DNA from: Shewanella sp. VB17
GTDB taxonomy: Bacteria; Pseudomonadota; Gammaproteobacteria; Enterobacterales; Shewanellaceae
DNA length: 64,000 nt
NCBI RefSeq assembly: GCF_013248905.1
Contig: NZ_JABRVS010000001.1
Coordinates: 806,001 to 870,000 of the forward strand
Direction of reading: 5' to 3'
Shown: in pieces, positions 52,935 to 62,990 of the stretch
Layout of the letters: the number at the start of each line of letters is the position of its first letter
Numbering within the stretch: position 1 is the stretch's first letter
The notes under the pieces: model-generated
What the model saw: only the letters and a program-made list of their open reading frames with translations
Database searches by the model: none
What the model was told of the DNA's origin: nothing
Made by a program: the position numbers and the translations under genes

Positions 52935-54101
52935 ATGACAGAACGTAAATTAGCCACCATCGCAGTACGCCAAGGGATTGAGTCCGATACTCAACATGGT
53001 GCAGTAGTCCCGCCTATTTATCTTTCCACCAATTACGCTTTTGATGGACACCAAAATCCAAGAGAATTTGATTATAGTCGCTCAGGCAATCCAACACGTT
53101 CGATTTTGGGCGATGCCATTGCTGGTTTAGAAAGAGGGGCTACCGGTGTGGTGACCTGTACAGGTATGGCCGCCATTACGTTAGTGACTAGTTTGTTAGG
53201 CCCTGACGATCTTTTACTTGTTCCCCATGATTGTTATGGTGGTAGTTATCGATTGTTTACTAATTTGGCTAAAAAAGGCCAATTTAAGCTAAAGGTCATT
53301 GATCAAGCCGATAGTCAGGCCTTCAGCGATGCGATAGCACTTAAACCTAAAATTGTGTGGCTGGAAACGCCATCGAATCCTTTGCTTAGAGTTGTCGATA
53401 TTGAAGCGATTGCGACAGCAAGTCATGCTGTCGAAGCTCTGGTAGCGGTCGATAATACCTTTTTGTCACCTATTTTACAGCAACCACTTTTGCTCGGCGC
53501 TGATATCGTTGTTCATTCGACCACTAAATACATTAATGGCCATAGTGATGTTGTTGGTGGCGCTGTGGTTGCTAAAGATCCGCAGTTAGGAGAGTTATTG
53601 CATTGGTGGTCAAATACATTAGGACTGACGGGATCGGCGTTTGACAGTTATCTTACGTTACGGGGAATACGTACTCTGCCTATCCGCATCAGAGAGCATC
53701 AAGCTAATGCGCAAAAAGTGTTAGATGTACTTATTAATAGCAATGCAGTAGATAAGGTATATTATCCTGGTTTAAAAGATCATCCAGGTCATGAAATCGC
53801 CGCGAAACAACAGCAAGGTTTTGGTGCAATGCTGAGTTTTGAGCTAAAAGGCGGTGAAAGCGAATTAGTGGCCTTTTTAGCAAAACTATCTGTGTTTTCA
53901 GTTGCAGAAAGTTTAGGTGGTGTCGAAAGTTTAGTGGCGGTGCCTGCGACCATGACCCACAGAGCAATGGACCCTGAGGCGCGAGCAGAAGCTGGAGTTA
54001 AAGATACGCTTATTCGCCTTTCTGTTGGTATTGAAGACGCTGATGATTTAGTGGCTGACATTAAAGCTGGACTTGCTGCTGCATCTTCAGCTAATTGTTA
54101 A
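52935..54101 (+). CDS. metB: cystathionine gamma-synthase
   Basis: A PLP enzyme that condenses O-succinylhomoserine with cysteine to make cystathionine. Its 388 residues fit the family. Motifs include YSRSGNPTRSILGDAIAGLE, WLETPSNPLLRVVDI, the PLP Asp in AVDNTFLSP, the Schiff-base Lys in HSTTKYINGHSDVVGG and SVGIEDADDLV at the end. The start has an AGGAG site 6 bp before. It is followed after 20 bp by metL, forming an operon under the MetJ boxes. Confidence 0.95.
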   Translation: MTERKLATIAVRQGIESDTQHGAVVPPIYLSTNYAFDGHQNPREFDYSRSGNPTRSILGDAIAGLERGATGVVTCTGMAAITLVTSLLGPDDLLLVPHDCYGGSYRLFTNLAKKGQFKLKVIDQADSQAFSDAIALKPKIVWLETPSNPLLRVVDIEAIATASHAVEALVAVDNTFLSPILQQPLLLGADIVVHSTTKYINGHSDVVGGAVVAKDPQLGELLHWWSNTLGLTGSAFDSYLTLRGIRTLPIRIREHQANAQKVLDVLINSNAVDKVYYPGLKDHPGHEIAAKQQQGFGAMLSFELKGGESELVAFLAKLSVFSVAESLGGVESLVAVPATMTHRAMDPEARAEAGVKDTLIRLSVGIEDADDLVADIKAGLAAASSANC

Positions 54102-54121
54102 TTAGTTTATAGGAGTTAGAG

Positions 54122-56515
54122 ATGGCGCGTGGTCATTTACATAAATTTGGCGGTTCTAGCTTAGCGGATGCAGACTGTTATCGCCGCGTGGTTCATATTC
54201 TTCTGACTCACGGTAATAGTGACGATCTTGTGGTTGTCTCAGCCGCAGGTAAGAGTACTAATTTTCTTTATGAATTACTTGCGTTAAAAGACTCGTCGCA
54301 GCTGTGGCAAGAAAAATTACAAGTGTTGATTAGTTTTCAGCAAAATTTGATTGAGCAGCTGCTATCCAATGAGCAAGCAAGAAGCTTGCGTGAGCGTTTA
54401 TCGATTGATAAGTATCAGTTGATTAGTCTGTTTTCTCTTGATGACATCAATGAATATAAGCGTAGTGAGGTCGTCAGTTTTGGCGAGCGTTGGTCTGCTC
54501 GTCTATTAGCTGCGTTATTGAGAGAGTCTGGTGTGGCGGCGAATGATGTCGATGCCAGAAGCTTACTAATTGCTGATGAGGGTGCCATCCCTCAAATTAG
54601 ACTCGACGAATCACGGAGCCGGGTACAGCAACGTATTGAAAATAGTCCTAATGAAAGACTTATTATCACAGGGTTTATTTGTGCAAATCGTCAAGGCGAA
54701 ACTTTATTACTTGGACGAAATGGCTCTGATTATAGTGCCACTTTAATCGCCAGTCTTGCCGATATTGACCGTGTGACGATTTGGACTGATGTTGAAGGCG
54801 TGTTTAATGCTGATCCTAATAAGATTAACGATGCAAAGTTACTTAAAAGCCTCTCTTTAGACGAAGCTAATCGTCTCGCACATTTAGGCTCTCCAGTGCT
54901 ACACAATCGGTCGTTACAACCCTTATTTAATACCAATGTGAGCTTAGCGGTACGTTCGAGCTATGCATCGCATACTGATTTTACCCTCATCGCTCCCAAG
55001 AGTTCTTCAGCCAGCGCACCAGTGGTGACGAATTTACCATCGGTTGCATTATTCAATTTTAGATTAACAACGGGACCATCACGTGTGCTTAAGCTATTGG
55101 CAGATGCGGGGCTCATTCCATTAGCGCATTGGAAGTTAGCACATCATCGAGTTGAGTTTGCGTTTACTCATGAAAACAGTAAACAAGTTCACACCATACT
55201 TGAAGGGATCGATGCATCATTGGGTCTCAGTGATATTAGCGTGCGTGAAGATTTTGGCCTAGTAGCCCTGGTCAGTGCTGATGCGAGTCTTTATCGTCGA
55301 GGTTTTGCGCGTTTACTCAGTCGAGATGCCAGACCACTGTTTAATGATGGCTTGAGTCTTGTGACCTTAGTGCCTTATGGGCAAGTGAACTTACTCACTC
55401 AAAAGGTCCATCGTCGTTGTACCGGTCCTCGTAAACGTATTGGTGTACTATTACTCGGTGTCGGAAACATAGGTGAAGCTTGGGTTGAACTCTTTAATGG
55501 GGCGCGAACGTCACTGAACAAAGAATTGGAAGTCAATGTTGAGCTGGTGGGGCTAGTGAGTTCAAAGAAAGCCTTGTTAAATGACCAAGGGATCGGCTTA
55601 ACCTTATGGCAACAGGCGTTTGAGCAGCAAGCTAAGCCTTGGCAATATGATGATTTATTTGATGAGCTTCAGGCGCTTGAATGTGATGAACTGATCGCGC
55701 TTGATATCAGTGCCAGTGCAGATCTTACTTTGCAATATCCTGAATTTTTTTCCCGTGGTATTCATGTGGTGAGTGCCAATAAACTTGCGGGCTCAGGGCC
55801 CTTAGCCTTTTATCATGAATTAAAGCAGCAATTGGGTAATCGGCGATTATTTTGGCGATACAATGCCAGTTGTGGTGCTGGACTACCGGTACAACACGCG
55901 TTAAATGACTTGCATAATAGTGGTGACAATATCGAAGCGGTGGGCGGAATATTTTCGGGTACTTTATGTTGGTTATTTGAAAAGTATGACAGCCAAAAAC
56001 CGTTTTCAGAGTTGGTGTTAGAAGCCAGAGATTTAGGCATTACCGAGCCAGATCCTCGTGACGATCTCTCTGGGCGAGATATGCAGCGTAAGCTTCTTAT
56101 TCTTGCTCGTGAAATAGGACATGATATTGAGCTTGATGATATTGAGCTAAATTCACTGGTGCCCGCTGCGTTGGCTGATATTCCATTAGCGCAATTTTTA
56201 GTCCGTATTTCAGAATTGGATAACGTGATGCAGCAGCAGTTTCAGGCAGCATTAGAACAAGACAAGGTACTGCGTTATGTGGCTTGTTTGGATACCATAG
56301 ATGGCCAATTAAAGGCGAAAGTGGGTATAGAGTGGGTTCGTCGTGAGCATGCGTACGCAAACTTGACTCCCGGTGATAACGTGTTTGTGATCCGCAGTAG
56401 CTTTTATCAGGATAATCCATTAATTATCCGTGGGCCTGGTGCCGGTCGAGAAGTGACGGCTGCAGCTGTGCAATCAGACCTTGCGCAAATTTGTCGGGAT
56501 TTAGTGCTGGAATAA
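54122..56515 (+). CDS. metL: bifunctional aspartokinase / homoserine dehydrogenase II
   Basis: This catalyses the first and third steps of the aspartate pathway that lead to homoserine for methionine. It has 797 residues. The N-terminal kinase begins HKFGGSSLADADCYRRV and continues with LGRNGSDYSATLIA and TIWTDVEGVFNADPN. A central regulatory part follows, then the dehydrogenase with the Rossmann loop VLLLGVGNIGEAW, VVSANKLAGSGPLAFYHEL and GIFSGTLCWLFEKYD. It starts 20 bp after metB, with an AGGAG site. MetL enzymes are not feedback-inhibited by threonine, so transcriptional control by MetJ is the expected regulation. Confidence 0.95.
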   Translation: MARGHLHKFGGSSLADADCYRRVVHILLTHGNSDDLVVVSAAGKSTNFLYELLALKDSSQLWQEKLQVLISFQQNLIEQLLSNEQARSLRERLSIDKYQLISLFSLDDINEYKRSEVVSFGERWSARLLAALLRESGVAANDVDARSLLIADEGAIPQIRLDESRSRVQQRIENSPNERLIITGFICANRQGETLLLGRNGSDYSATLIASLADIDRVTIWTDVEGVFNADPNKINDAKLLKSLSLDEANRLAHLGSPVLHNRSLQPLFNTNVSLAVRSSYASHTDFTLIAPKSSSASAPVVTNLPSVALFNFRLTTGPSRVLKLLADAGLIPLAHWKLAHHRVEFAFTHENSKQVHTILEGIDASLGLSDISVREDFGLVALVSADASLYRRGFARLLSRDARPLFNDGLSLVTLVPYGQVNLLTQKVHRRCTGPRKRIGVLLLGVGNIGEAWVELFNGARTSLNKELEVNVELVGLVSSKKALLNDQGIGLTLWQQAFEQQAKPWQYDDLFDELQALECDELIALDISASADLTLQYPEFFSRGIHVVSANKLAGSGPLAFYHELKQQLGNRRLFWRYNASCGAGLPVQHALNDLHNSGDNIEAVGGIFSGTLCWLFEKYDSQKPFSELVLEARDLGITEPDPRDDLSGRDMQRKLLILAREIGHDIELDDIELNSLVPAALADIPLAQFLVRISELDNVMQQQFQAALEQDKVLRYVACLDTIDGQLKAKVGIEWVRREHAYANLTPGDNVFVIRSSFYQDNPLIIRGPGAGREVTAAAVQSDLAQICRDLVLE

Positions 56516-56563
56516 TGACTCTTTATTTTTTCTACTTGACTTAACTCTCATTTTCTCTACTAT

Positions 56564-56595
56564 GGATGTATAGACGTCCAAACGTCCAAATGATT
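56564..56595. promoter_or_regulatory. MetJ operator before metF
   Basis: Tandem 8-mers read GGATGTAT, AGACGTCC, AAACGTCC and AAATGATT. The middle two are strong matches to AGACGTCT. The array lies 64-95 bp before the metF start. Confidence 0.82.
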
Positions 56596-56658
56596 TCTGT
56601 ATCTTCAAGTAGATTAAGAAACAAAATAATAGACAGTAACGCAGTAGAGGGAATAGAG

Positions 56659-57549
56659 ATGAGTTTTAATCATGCACAACATTCAACATCGTTAAACCAG
56701 AGCTTGTCTGAGCTCAATGGCGATATTAATGTTTCTTTTGAATTTTTCCCTCCAGCCTCTCCAGAAATGGAACAAATCCTTTGGAATTCTATTCGTCGTC
56801 TAGCGCCACTCAACCCTAAATTTGTTTCGGTGACATATGGGGCCAATTCAGGGGTTCGAGACCGTACTCATGGGGTGATTGAGCGGATCCAAAAAGAAAC
56901 TAATTTGGTTGCTGCACCCCATTTAACATTGGTTGATGCCAGTGACGAAGAACTAAAAGAGCTGGCAAAACAGTATTGGAATTCAGGCATTAAAGATATT
57001 GTTGCTTTGCGTGGAGATTTACCTGAAGGCAGTGCAAAACCCACTCGTTTTGCTAATGATTTAGTGCGTTTGCTGCGCTCAGTTGCTGATTTTGATATTT
57101 CTGTTGCTGCTTACCCTGAAATGCACCCAGATGCACGCAATGCACAGGCCGATCTGATCAATTTAAAGAAGAAAATCGATGCGGGTGCTAATCGCGCCAT
57201 TACTCAATTTTTCTTCGATGTGGAATCTTATCTTAGGTTCCGTGATCGTTGTGTGAGTGCCGGTATTGATGTTGAAATCGTACCAGGTATATTACCCGTG
57301 ACGAATTTTAAACAACTTAAACGTTTCGCAGGCATGACGAATGTTGGGATCCCTAGCTGGTTACATAAACAGTTTGAAGGATTAGATGACGATCCCGTTA
57401 CTCGGCAGATGGTTGGGGCTAATGTGGCCATTGACATGGTGAAAGTACTGTCCAGAGAGGGGGTTAAAGACTTTCACTTTTATACCTTAAACCGAGCTGA
57501 ATTAACGTATGCTATTTGCCATACATTAGGCGTGAGACCGAATAAATAA
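56659..57549 (+). CDS. metF: 5,10-methylenetetrahydrofolate reductase
   Basis: This reduces methylene-THF to methyl-THF, the methyl donor for methionine. It has 296 residues, as in E. coli. Motifs are VSFEFFPPASPEMEQILWNS (with the catalytic Glu), FVSVTYGANSG, DIVALRGDLPEG, VAAYPEMHPDA and ITQFFFDVESYLRF. The ATG at 56659 gives the family start (MSFNHAQ); a frame start at 56566 would run across the MetJ boxes and is rejected. It is separately controlled by its own MetJ operator and ends with a terminator. Confidence 0.95.
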   Translation: MSFNHAQHSTSLNQSLSELNGDINVSFEFFPPASPEMEQILWNSIRRLAPLNPKFVSVTYGANSGVRDRTHGVIERIQKETNLVAAPHLTLVDASDEELKELAKQYWNSGIKDIVALRGDLPEGSAKPTRFANDLVRLLRSVADFDISVAAYPEMHPDARNAQADLINLKKKIDAGANRAITQFFFDVESYLRFRDRCVSAGIDVEIVPGILPVTNFKQLKRFAGMTNVGIPSWLHKQFEGLDDDPVTRQMVGANVAIDMVKVLSREGVKDFHFYTLNRAELTYAICHTLGVRPNK

Positions 57550-57572
57550 GCTGTAGTTAATCAGTGATAACG

Positions 57573-57611
57573 ATGCCCTGTCTTTATACCCAATTTAGAT
57601 AGGGCATTTTT
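57573..57611 (+). terminator. rho-independent terminator after metF
   Basis: ATGCCCTGTCT pairs with AGATAGGGCAT (one G-U pair) across a 13-base loop, followed by T4-T5. It starts 24 bp after the metF stop. Confidence 0.82.
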
Positions 57612-57637
57612 GTATTGGTAGAATAAAGGCGTGTGAT

Positions 57638-58225
57638 ATGAATATTATTCTGGTCACTGATATTTTTGGCTCAACAGAATCTATTTCGTTGCTCCAAAAA
57701 AGGATCGAGAAAACGGGTTGTCAATCTACTATTGTCGATCCGTTTAATGGTGTTAATAAACACTTTAAGAGTGAGCCGTTAGCGTACCAAACCTTCCTTG
57801 CTGAGTGTGGCCATGATAAATATTGTGATTTGCTAACCAGTAAAATTGAAAATACTAATGGTCCGAGTGTCGTGGTAGGTTTTAGTGCAGGGGCTTCGGC
57901 TGCTTGGAAGTCACTTGTGATGTCGAGTCATGCAGGTGTTGCACATTTTATCGGCTTTTATCCAAGCCAAATACGTTACCATTTAGATGTTTGCCCTCAA
58001 TTACCCGTTAGTTTAATTTTCCCCGCTGTTGAACCTCATTTTGAGATTGATGAAGTGATAAAAGTGCTATCCATAAAGCCTGAGGTTTACACCCATAAAA
58101 CAGATTTTAATCATGGTTTTATGAATCCACTCTCATCAGAATACTCAGCTAATGCGGCTGGCTATTATATTGATATTTTGTGTCAAGTTAGCTTACTGAT
58201 GAATATTACGGATTGCCGCCGTTGA
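57638..58225 (+). CDS. alpha/beta hydrolase, dienelactone-hydrolase-like
   Basis: A 195-residue single-domain hydrolase. The nucleophile elbow is GFSAGASAAW (Ser in GxSxG), and a late His in NHGFMNPLSSEYSANAA fits the dienelactone-hydrolase arrangement; the acid is not clear to me. There is no signal peptide, so it is cytoplasmic. It stands alone behind the metF terminator with no functionally linked neighbour. Confidence 0.72.
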   Translation: MNIILVTDIFGSTESISLLQKRIEKTGCQSTIVDPFNGVNKHFKSEPLAYQTFLAECGHDKYCDLLTSKIENTNGPSVVVGFSAGASAAWKSLVMSSHAGVAHFIGFYPSQIRYHLDVCPQLPVSLIFPAVEPHFEIDEVIKVLSIKPEVYTHKTDFNHGFMNPLSSEYSANAAGYYIDILCQVSLLMNITDCRR

Positions 58226-58907
58226 TTAGGTGATATCTGAAAACTGATGGATAAATACCATCAACATTATGTGAACATCTGTTGATGGTGGAACTCCACT
58301 AGACCCATTCTTATGCTATTAATTTTATTTTTAAGATTTATCTCTATGATTGAAAATTATTCGAGTTACGGGTAATGACAATGTTTGTTTCGTTAGGTCA
58401 ATAATCTTAGAATATTCGTGAAAGATAGTTCCTCTATAGATCATATTAAAAATATCTCAATTTTTTAACCCTGAAGTGAGCCCTGTTACAATTTGCATCT
58501 CAGTATTGTTATTTTATTTTTTATAAATATATTGCCTAAATAACTCAAAGGTTGTTCTTATTTTAAACCATTTTAAGTTGTGGATACATAGTGTTGCAAA
58601 CTTATCATTTAAGAAAGAGTTTGGAAATGTTATCTTGCTCCAAAATAACGCTAAGGCATTAAATTATTAAGGGTTTTAAATTTTACGCCGATTAATTGTT
58701 AGTATTTTGTTTCGAGTCTGAATGTGGTGACCATTATTAGGTTTTTATTTTTAACGTTTAAAATTTATATACTCTCATGTGTTGTTTAATCTAAGGGACA
58801 GTTTTATCACTGCTTAGTTATTTTTTATGCGATTGTGTTTTACGTATTTTTTAGCATATTTTTAATTTTCAACTCTTACTAATTACATATATTTTCAGGA
58901 TGGATTT
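58226..58907. other. intergenic stretch, only a hairpin seen
   Basis: There is no credible coding frame in about 680 AT-rich bases. Apart from the inverted repeat at 58257-58289, I see nothing that I can name; a leader or promoter for the first Ig-like gene should lie near 58800-58900. Confidence 0.45.
58257..58289. repeat. 10-bp inverted repeat after the hydrolase gene
   Basis: ACCATCAACA and TGTTGATGGT pair perfectly across 13 bases. No T-run follows, so it may act as a 3' processing hairpin rather than a classical terminator. Confidence 0.6.
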
Positions 58908-60575
58908 ATGACTACTAGAATAAGGCAGTTGTTAACTGTTAGGACTATGATTTTATTTATGGTGATAGTTTTTTGTTTTCCGCTGTTATCTCAAGCAGCT
59001 CAAGAAGTGTTGCATGGTGGAGGTGGCACACTAAGAGAAATTGAGCGTGTTAGAATTACGGCAGCAGGTGGTGCTACTCAAATTTATACAGGTGAAACGC
59101 TACAATATAGTGCTGAGGTGAGTAATTCAAGCTCAGGAAATGATTGGGTTCCTGTTTCCGCAAGCGAAGTATCCTGGGATGTTCTCGTCAATGGAGATCA
59201 ACCTGAAGATTTAGTCTCGATAGATGAACAAGGTTTAGCGACAGGTATTGCAGCGGGTGATGTTGAGATTATAGGAATATACGAAGGGGAGGGTGGTACT
59301 CAAGCTTTGACAGTTATCAAAGATGTACTTGAGAGTATTGAGATCACGATTGAAATACAGGAGTTACCTGTTGGTTCTACTTCCCAGGTAACGGCCATGG
59401 GTACTTTTATTAGTGGCACAAAACCAATAACAGATGTAGATCATTTACTGTGGAGGAGTTCAAAGGCAGAAACAGTAAGCGTGACCTCTACAGGTGTAGT
59501 AGAGGCCTTGGTCGAAAATGATAGTGCAATTATTACTGCAGAGCTTGATCTCGTTCAATCTAATCCAATCACAATTACAACTAATGATGCCATTTTGGCA
59601 GCGTTAACCATCCGCTCAGAGCATGGTGTTACTGAAGTTGCTGTCGGTTTGACTGAGTCTTATGTTGCTGAAGGGCATTACTCTGATGGTAATGATTATC
59701 CTTTACTAGTCGGACCAACTTGGCGCAGCGATACTCCTGACAAAGCAACGATTGATTCAGCTTCTGGTGAGTTAACGGGCGTGGGTGAAGGGTCCACAAA
59801 TGTTACGGCTACAATGGCTGATGCCAATGGTGATAATATCGAGAGCGCTCCTCTGGAGGTCATAATAATACCCGCAGTATTACAGGGGATTAGAATTGAG
59901 CCTGTTTTAGAAGGTGGCGACTTAACAGTTGTAGGAACATCGACTGAATTTTCAGTCATTGCTGAATATTCCGATGGTGATATTACACTCAATTCAGGGG
60001 ATGTATATTGGGGAGCTGGGATTGGGAGCACTGATATGACTGCTGATGGTGTTATAACACCTGAGCAAGCATGTTTAGAAAATAATTGTAGTATATATGC
60101 TGAATATGAGGGGAAGAATGCGACGGCGTATTACACTGCTGTAGATCTTAAATCGCCCATTCATCTTGACGCTAGAAGCAAGGATTTTCTTGGTTGGAAA
60201 GTTGTGCTGTCTGCTACTCAGCAACAAGTGGTCGGTTTTTATGGCACGGAATATGGTCTAACTAGTCTAGATTTTACCGAGTTAGTCGATACATGGGGGC
60301 TTATTGATGATGTGAGTCCATTACCAGCAATAGATATTACAGGAGATTTTAAGCTTGCTGTAATGAATCAAGCTGAGTTGAGTGAAGTTTATACTTTAGC
60401 GGGTGACACTTTTAACAGTTGGTCTGAAGGGTTTCCAACAACGGATATCGATCAAAAAGGGGTATGGACACGAACAGAGGTGAACACTAATACTCATATT
60501 GTTCTTCCTGGAGATCTTGAAGGAGATGAGCTTGAAACTCACTATGTCATGGTCATATTAACAAAAGCATCATAA
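58908..60575 (+). CDS. secreted protein with bacterial Ig-like (BIG2) repeats, family member 1
   Basis: It has 555 residues with a signal peptide (ILFMVIVFCFPLLSQA). About four Ig-like repeats follow, each with the pattern 'xGxTxxYxAxGxYSDG ... W.SSxxxxxxIDxxSGxLTGVGxGxxxVTAT', for example VGLTESYVAEGHYSDGNDYPL then LTGVGEGSTNVTATM. The C-terminal about 140 residues (FLGWKVVLSATQQQVVGFYG ... GVWTRTEVNTNTHIVLPGD) form a distinct module also present in the next gene. It may be an adhesin or surface-exposed protein. No secretion system genes are near. Confidence 0.8.
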   Translation: MTTRIRQLLTVRTMILFMVIVFCFPLLSQAAQEVLHGGGGTLREIERVRITAAGGATQIYTGETLQYSAEVSNSSSGNDWVPVSASEVSWDVLVNGDQPEDLVSIDEQGLATGIAAGDVEIIGIYEGEGGTQALTVIKDVLESIEITIEIQELPVGSTSQVTAMGTFISGTKPITDVDHLLWRSSKAETVSVTSTGVVEALVENDSAIITAELDLVQSNPITITTNDAILAALTIRSEHGVTEVAVGLTESYVAEGHYSDGNDYPLLVGPTWRSDTPDKATIDSASGELTGVGEGSTNVTATMADANGDNIESAPLEVIIIPAVLQGIRIEPVLEGGDLTVVGTSTEFSVIAEYSDGDITLNSGDVYWGAGIGSTDMTADGVITPEQACLENNCSIYAEYEGKNATAYYTAVDLKSPIHLDARSKDFLGWKVVLSATQQQVVGFYGTEYGLTSLDFTELVDTWGLIDDVSPLPAIDITGDFKLAVMNQAELSEVYTLAGDTFNSWSEGFPTTDIDQKGVWTRTEVNTNTHIVLPGDLEGDELETHYVMVILTKAS

Positions 60576-60889
60576 TGATTTTTTAGTTTTAAATGAGGTT
60601 ATTTTAGGTGAGTTTGACTATTTTCCTGTGTCGCAAAACTTGGTGATACGAGCCTGCTTTTTTTACAGAAAGCGGCTTTACTATCATGAGTAACGTTGAT
60701 AATGGATACTTATTAGCAATAAATGACGTGTAATGGTGAGATCGCTTTCCTATTTAGTTGTGGTGGATTGAAATTGGCTAGTAACTAGGAAGTAAATTGT
60801 GCCATACGCGAGTATCGTGAATTTTAATCGATATTTAAGCATGGCTTTCTATATTAACTGCCATTTTAAATTTTTGACGGAAACATAAA
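60576..60889. other. intergenic stretch between Ig-like genes
   Basis: There is no gene here. A loose hairpin lies around 60650-60676 (GCCTGCTTT against AAAGCGGC, with a bulge), perhaps a weak terminator for the first Ig-like gene; otherwise nothing is seen. Confidence 0.4.
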
Positions 60890-62818
60890 ATGAAAAAAAA
60901 ATATATATGGCTAATGACAACGTTGTTTTTGTCGTTGTTTATTGTTGCTTGTAATGGTGATTCTAATCGTGTTTCGGTAGCGGATCCGTCAAGTGTACAA
61001 AGACTTTATATTCAGCAACAGACAAAATTACCTTTGTCGGAATTACCAGCAGGTGTGACGGTTGAATATAAAGCATTTGTTGTTTATGGAGATAACTCGA
61101 TAAAAGATATTACAGATGATGCCGTTTGGAGTAGCAGTGATGAAGAGGTTATTGCATTTCCCTTAAGAAGTCAGTCAGCTGTTGCAAAATTATTGCAGCC
61201 TGGACAGGCAGAGATTAGCGCCTTTTATGCTGATATTAATAGTGCTCCTATTGAACAGATAGTAACCAGCGCCGAGTTAATACAAGTCAATATTTATGGC
61301 GATAATGAAGGTCAAGCACTGGGGGTTGGAAATACAGCGGCATTTAAAGCTATAGGGGAATATACCAATGGCGATGTGTCTTTAGAGCAAAATGATGGAC
61401 TTGTTTGGCAAAGCTCTATGGTGGATGTGGTGAGTATAGCTCCTACTGGCTCCGTCAGCGCTATACAGGTCGGTGAGAGTAATATTTCAGCCAGAATGCC
61501 TCAGGAGAACATCGACAGCGACATTGTGGAAGTGGCTGTTGTAGAAGATAGACTATTATCTATTTCAATTGTCGACTCTTTAGCTTTAGAACGTTCAAAT
61601 GTCGATTTATCTCTGCCAGTAGGTTTGTCGCATCAATATCAAGCAATGGGTTATTTTGACAGTGGCAACAGCAGACTGCTGGAAGAGGCCGATCAGTTAG
61701 CTTGGCATAGTTCTAATGATGCAGCACTTACCATCACGACTGAGGGTATGGTGCAAGGCGTTGAACTAGGTTTTAGCGATATCACTGTCAGCATGGGGGG
61801 GAGTGATGCTGAAAGTAATAGTGTAAAAGTAGAGATCACCGATGCCGCTCTTGAATTAATAACGATTCATACCGAGCCGAATATAAATACTTTACCCATT
61901 GGCTTGACGATAAAATATAAGGCGACTGGTACTTATAGTGATGGTAAAGATAGAGAGTTTCAAAGTGGAGATGGACTGGTATGGGAGAGTGACGATAGCG
62001 ATAAAGCAGAGATTGATTCACTCACTGGGGTACTCAAAGCCAAAAGCATAGGAGATGCCAATATCACGGTTGAAAAAGGGGCTGTTGAGAGCTTAACAAG
62101 CCCAATTACCGTGATAGAAGCAGAATTATTATCACTTAGCATAGAGCCTAAATTTGTTGGTGGTGATATTACCGTTGTTGGTTCAACCACAGAGTTTAAA
62201 GCGATAGGAACATATACCAGCGGAGATATAGAAATAAATTCCGACGATATTTATTGGGACTCAGGTGCTTGCACTAACCAGCCAGTAAACAAGGGTGTGG
62301 TTAATGTGACAGAAGAGTCGTTGGATAATATTTGCTCTGTTATTGGTCAATATGACGGAAAGCTTGCTATTGCGCATTATTCTGCGATTGCGACAAATAC
62401 AGAGCTTCAATTTCAGGGCTCTTCTAAAAAAGTACTTGGTTGGCGTGTTGCTGTTACAGACGATAGGCAATATGTTGTCGGTTACTATGGCGCATGCCCT
62501 TACAATATTTGTCAAGGAACTCGTTTAACTTACTCCGATATAAGAGGGTATTGGGGCGAGGATATCAGTCAAGATAATGAAAATCCTATCGTAACGACAG
62601 ATGAGTCTTTTAAGGTGTCATTGTTGGCGCGAGACAATCTTGCAAAGGTGCATGATGTGTTTGGCAATTTTGATTTGGTGTTAAGTGGTTCAGAGGCTAC
62701 AGGGGTTTGGTCAAGAACTGAAGCTGGCGAAGGAAGCCATTACATCGAACCTCAAGGTCTAGCCAGAGATGATACTGAATCAACAATTGTTTTCGTTAAA
62801 TTAGAGTTAAATAAATAG
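60890..62818 (+). CDS. lipoprotein with bacterial Ig-like (BIG2) repeats, family member 2
   Basis: It has 642 residues. The signal ends in a lipobox-like IVAC, so it is probably an outer-membrane lipoprotein, whereas members 1 and 3 are cleaved as soluble proteins. Five Ig-like repeats follow, for example VGNTAAFKAIGEYTNGDVSL, PVGLSHQYQAMGYFDSGNSR, PIGLTIKYKATGTYSDGKDR and VGSTTEFKAIGTYTSGDIEI. The C-terminal module LGWRVAVTDDRQYVVGYYG ... GVWSRTEAGEGSHYIEPQG is homologous to that of member 1 but has two extra Cys (ACPYNIC). It is possibly a cell-surface anchor for its neighbours. Confidence 0.8.
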   Translation: MKKKYIWLMTTLFLSLFIVACNGDSNRVSVADPSSVQRLYIQQQTKLPLSELPAGVTVEYKAFVVYGDNSIKDITDDAVWSSSDEEVIAFPLRSQSAVAKLLQPGQAEISAFYADINSAPIEQIVTSAELIQVNIYGDNEGQALGVGNTAAFKAIGEYTNGDVSLEQNDGLVWQSSMVDVVSIAPTGSVSAIQVGESNISARMPQENIDSDIVEVAVVEDRLLSISIVDSLALERSNVDLSLPVGLSHQYQAMGYFDSGNSRLLEEADQLAWHSSNDAALTITTEGMVQGVELGFSDITVSMGGSDAESNSVKVEITDAALELITIHTEPNINTLPIGLTIKYKATGTYSDGKDREFQSGDGLVWESDDSDKAEIDSLTGVLKAKSIGDANITVEKGAVESLTSPITVIEAELLSLSIEPKFVGGDITVVGSTTEFKAIGTYTSGDIEINSDDIYWDSGACTNQPVNKGVVNVTEESLDNICSVIGQYDGKLAIAHYSAIATNTELQFQGSSKKVLGWRVAVTDDRQYVVGYYGACPYNICQGTRLTYSDIRGYWGEDISQDNENPIVTTDESFKVSLLARDNLAKVHDVFGNFDLVLSGSEATGVWSRTEAGEGSHYIEPQGLARDDTESTIVFVKLELNK

Positions 62819-62990
62819 CGAAGTGAATGCGCGATCTTATTTTTTGTCTTTTTAGAGATGTAAGCCTAGTCGTTTTAGAATTGGCGACTTTGAACTTATC
62901 TTGCTTGTTTTTTTTATTCTATACAGGTGAGTGATGTTTAATGAGACATAATAGTTATTTTATCTATTAGTGATATAGAGATTTATTTTA

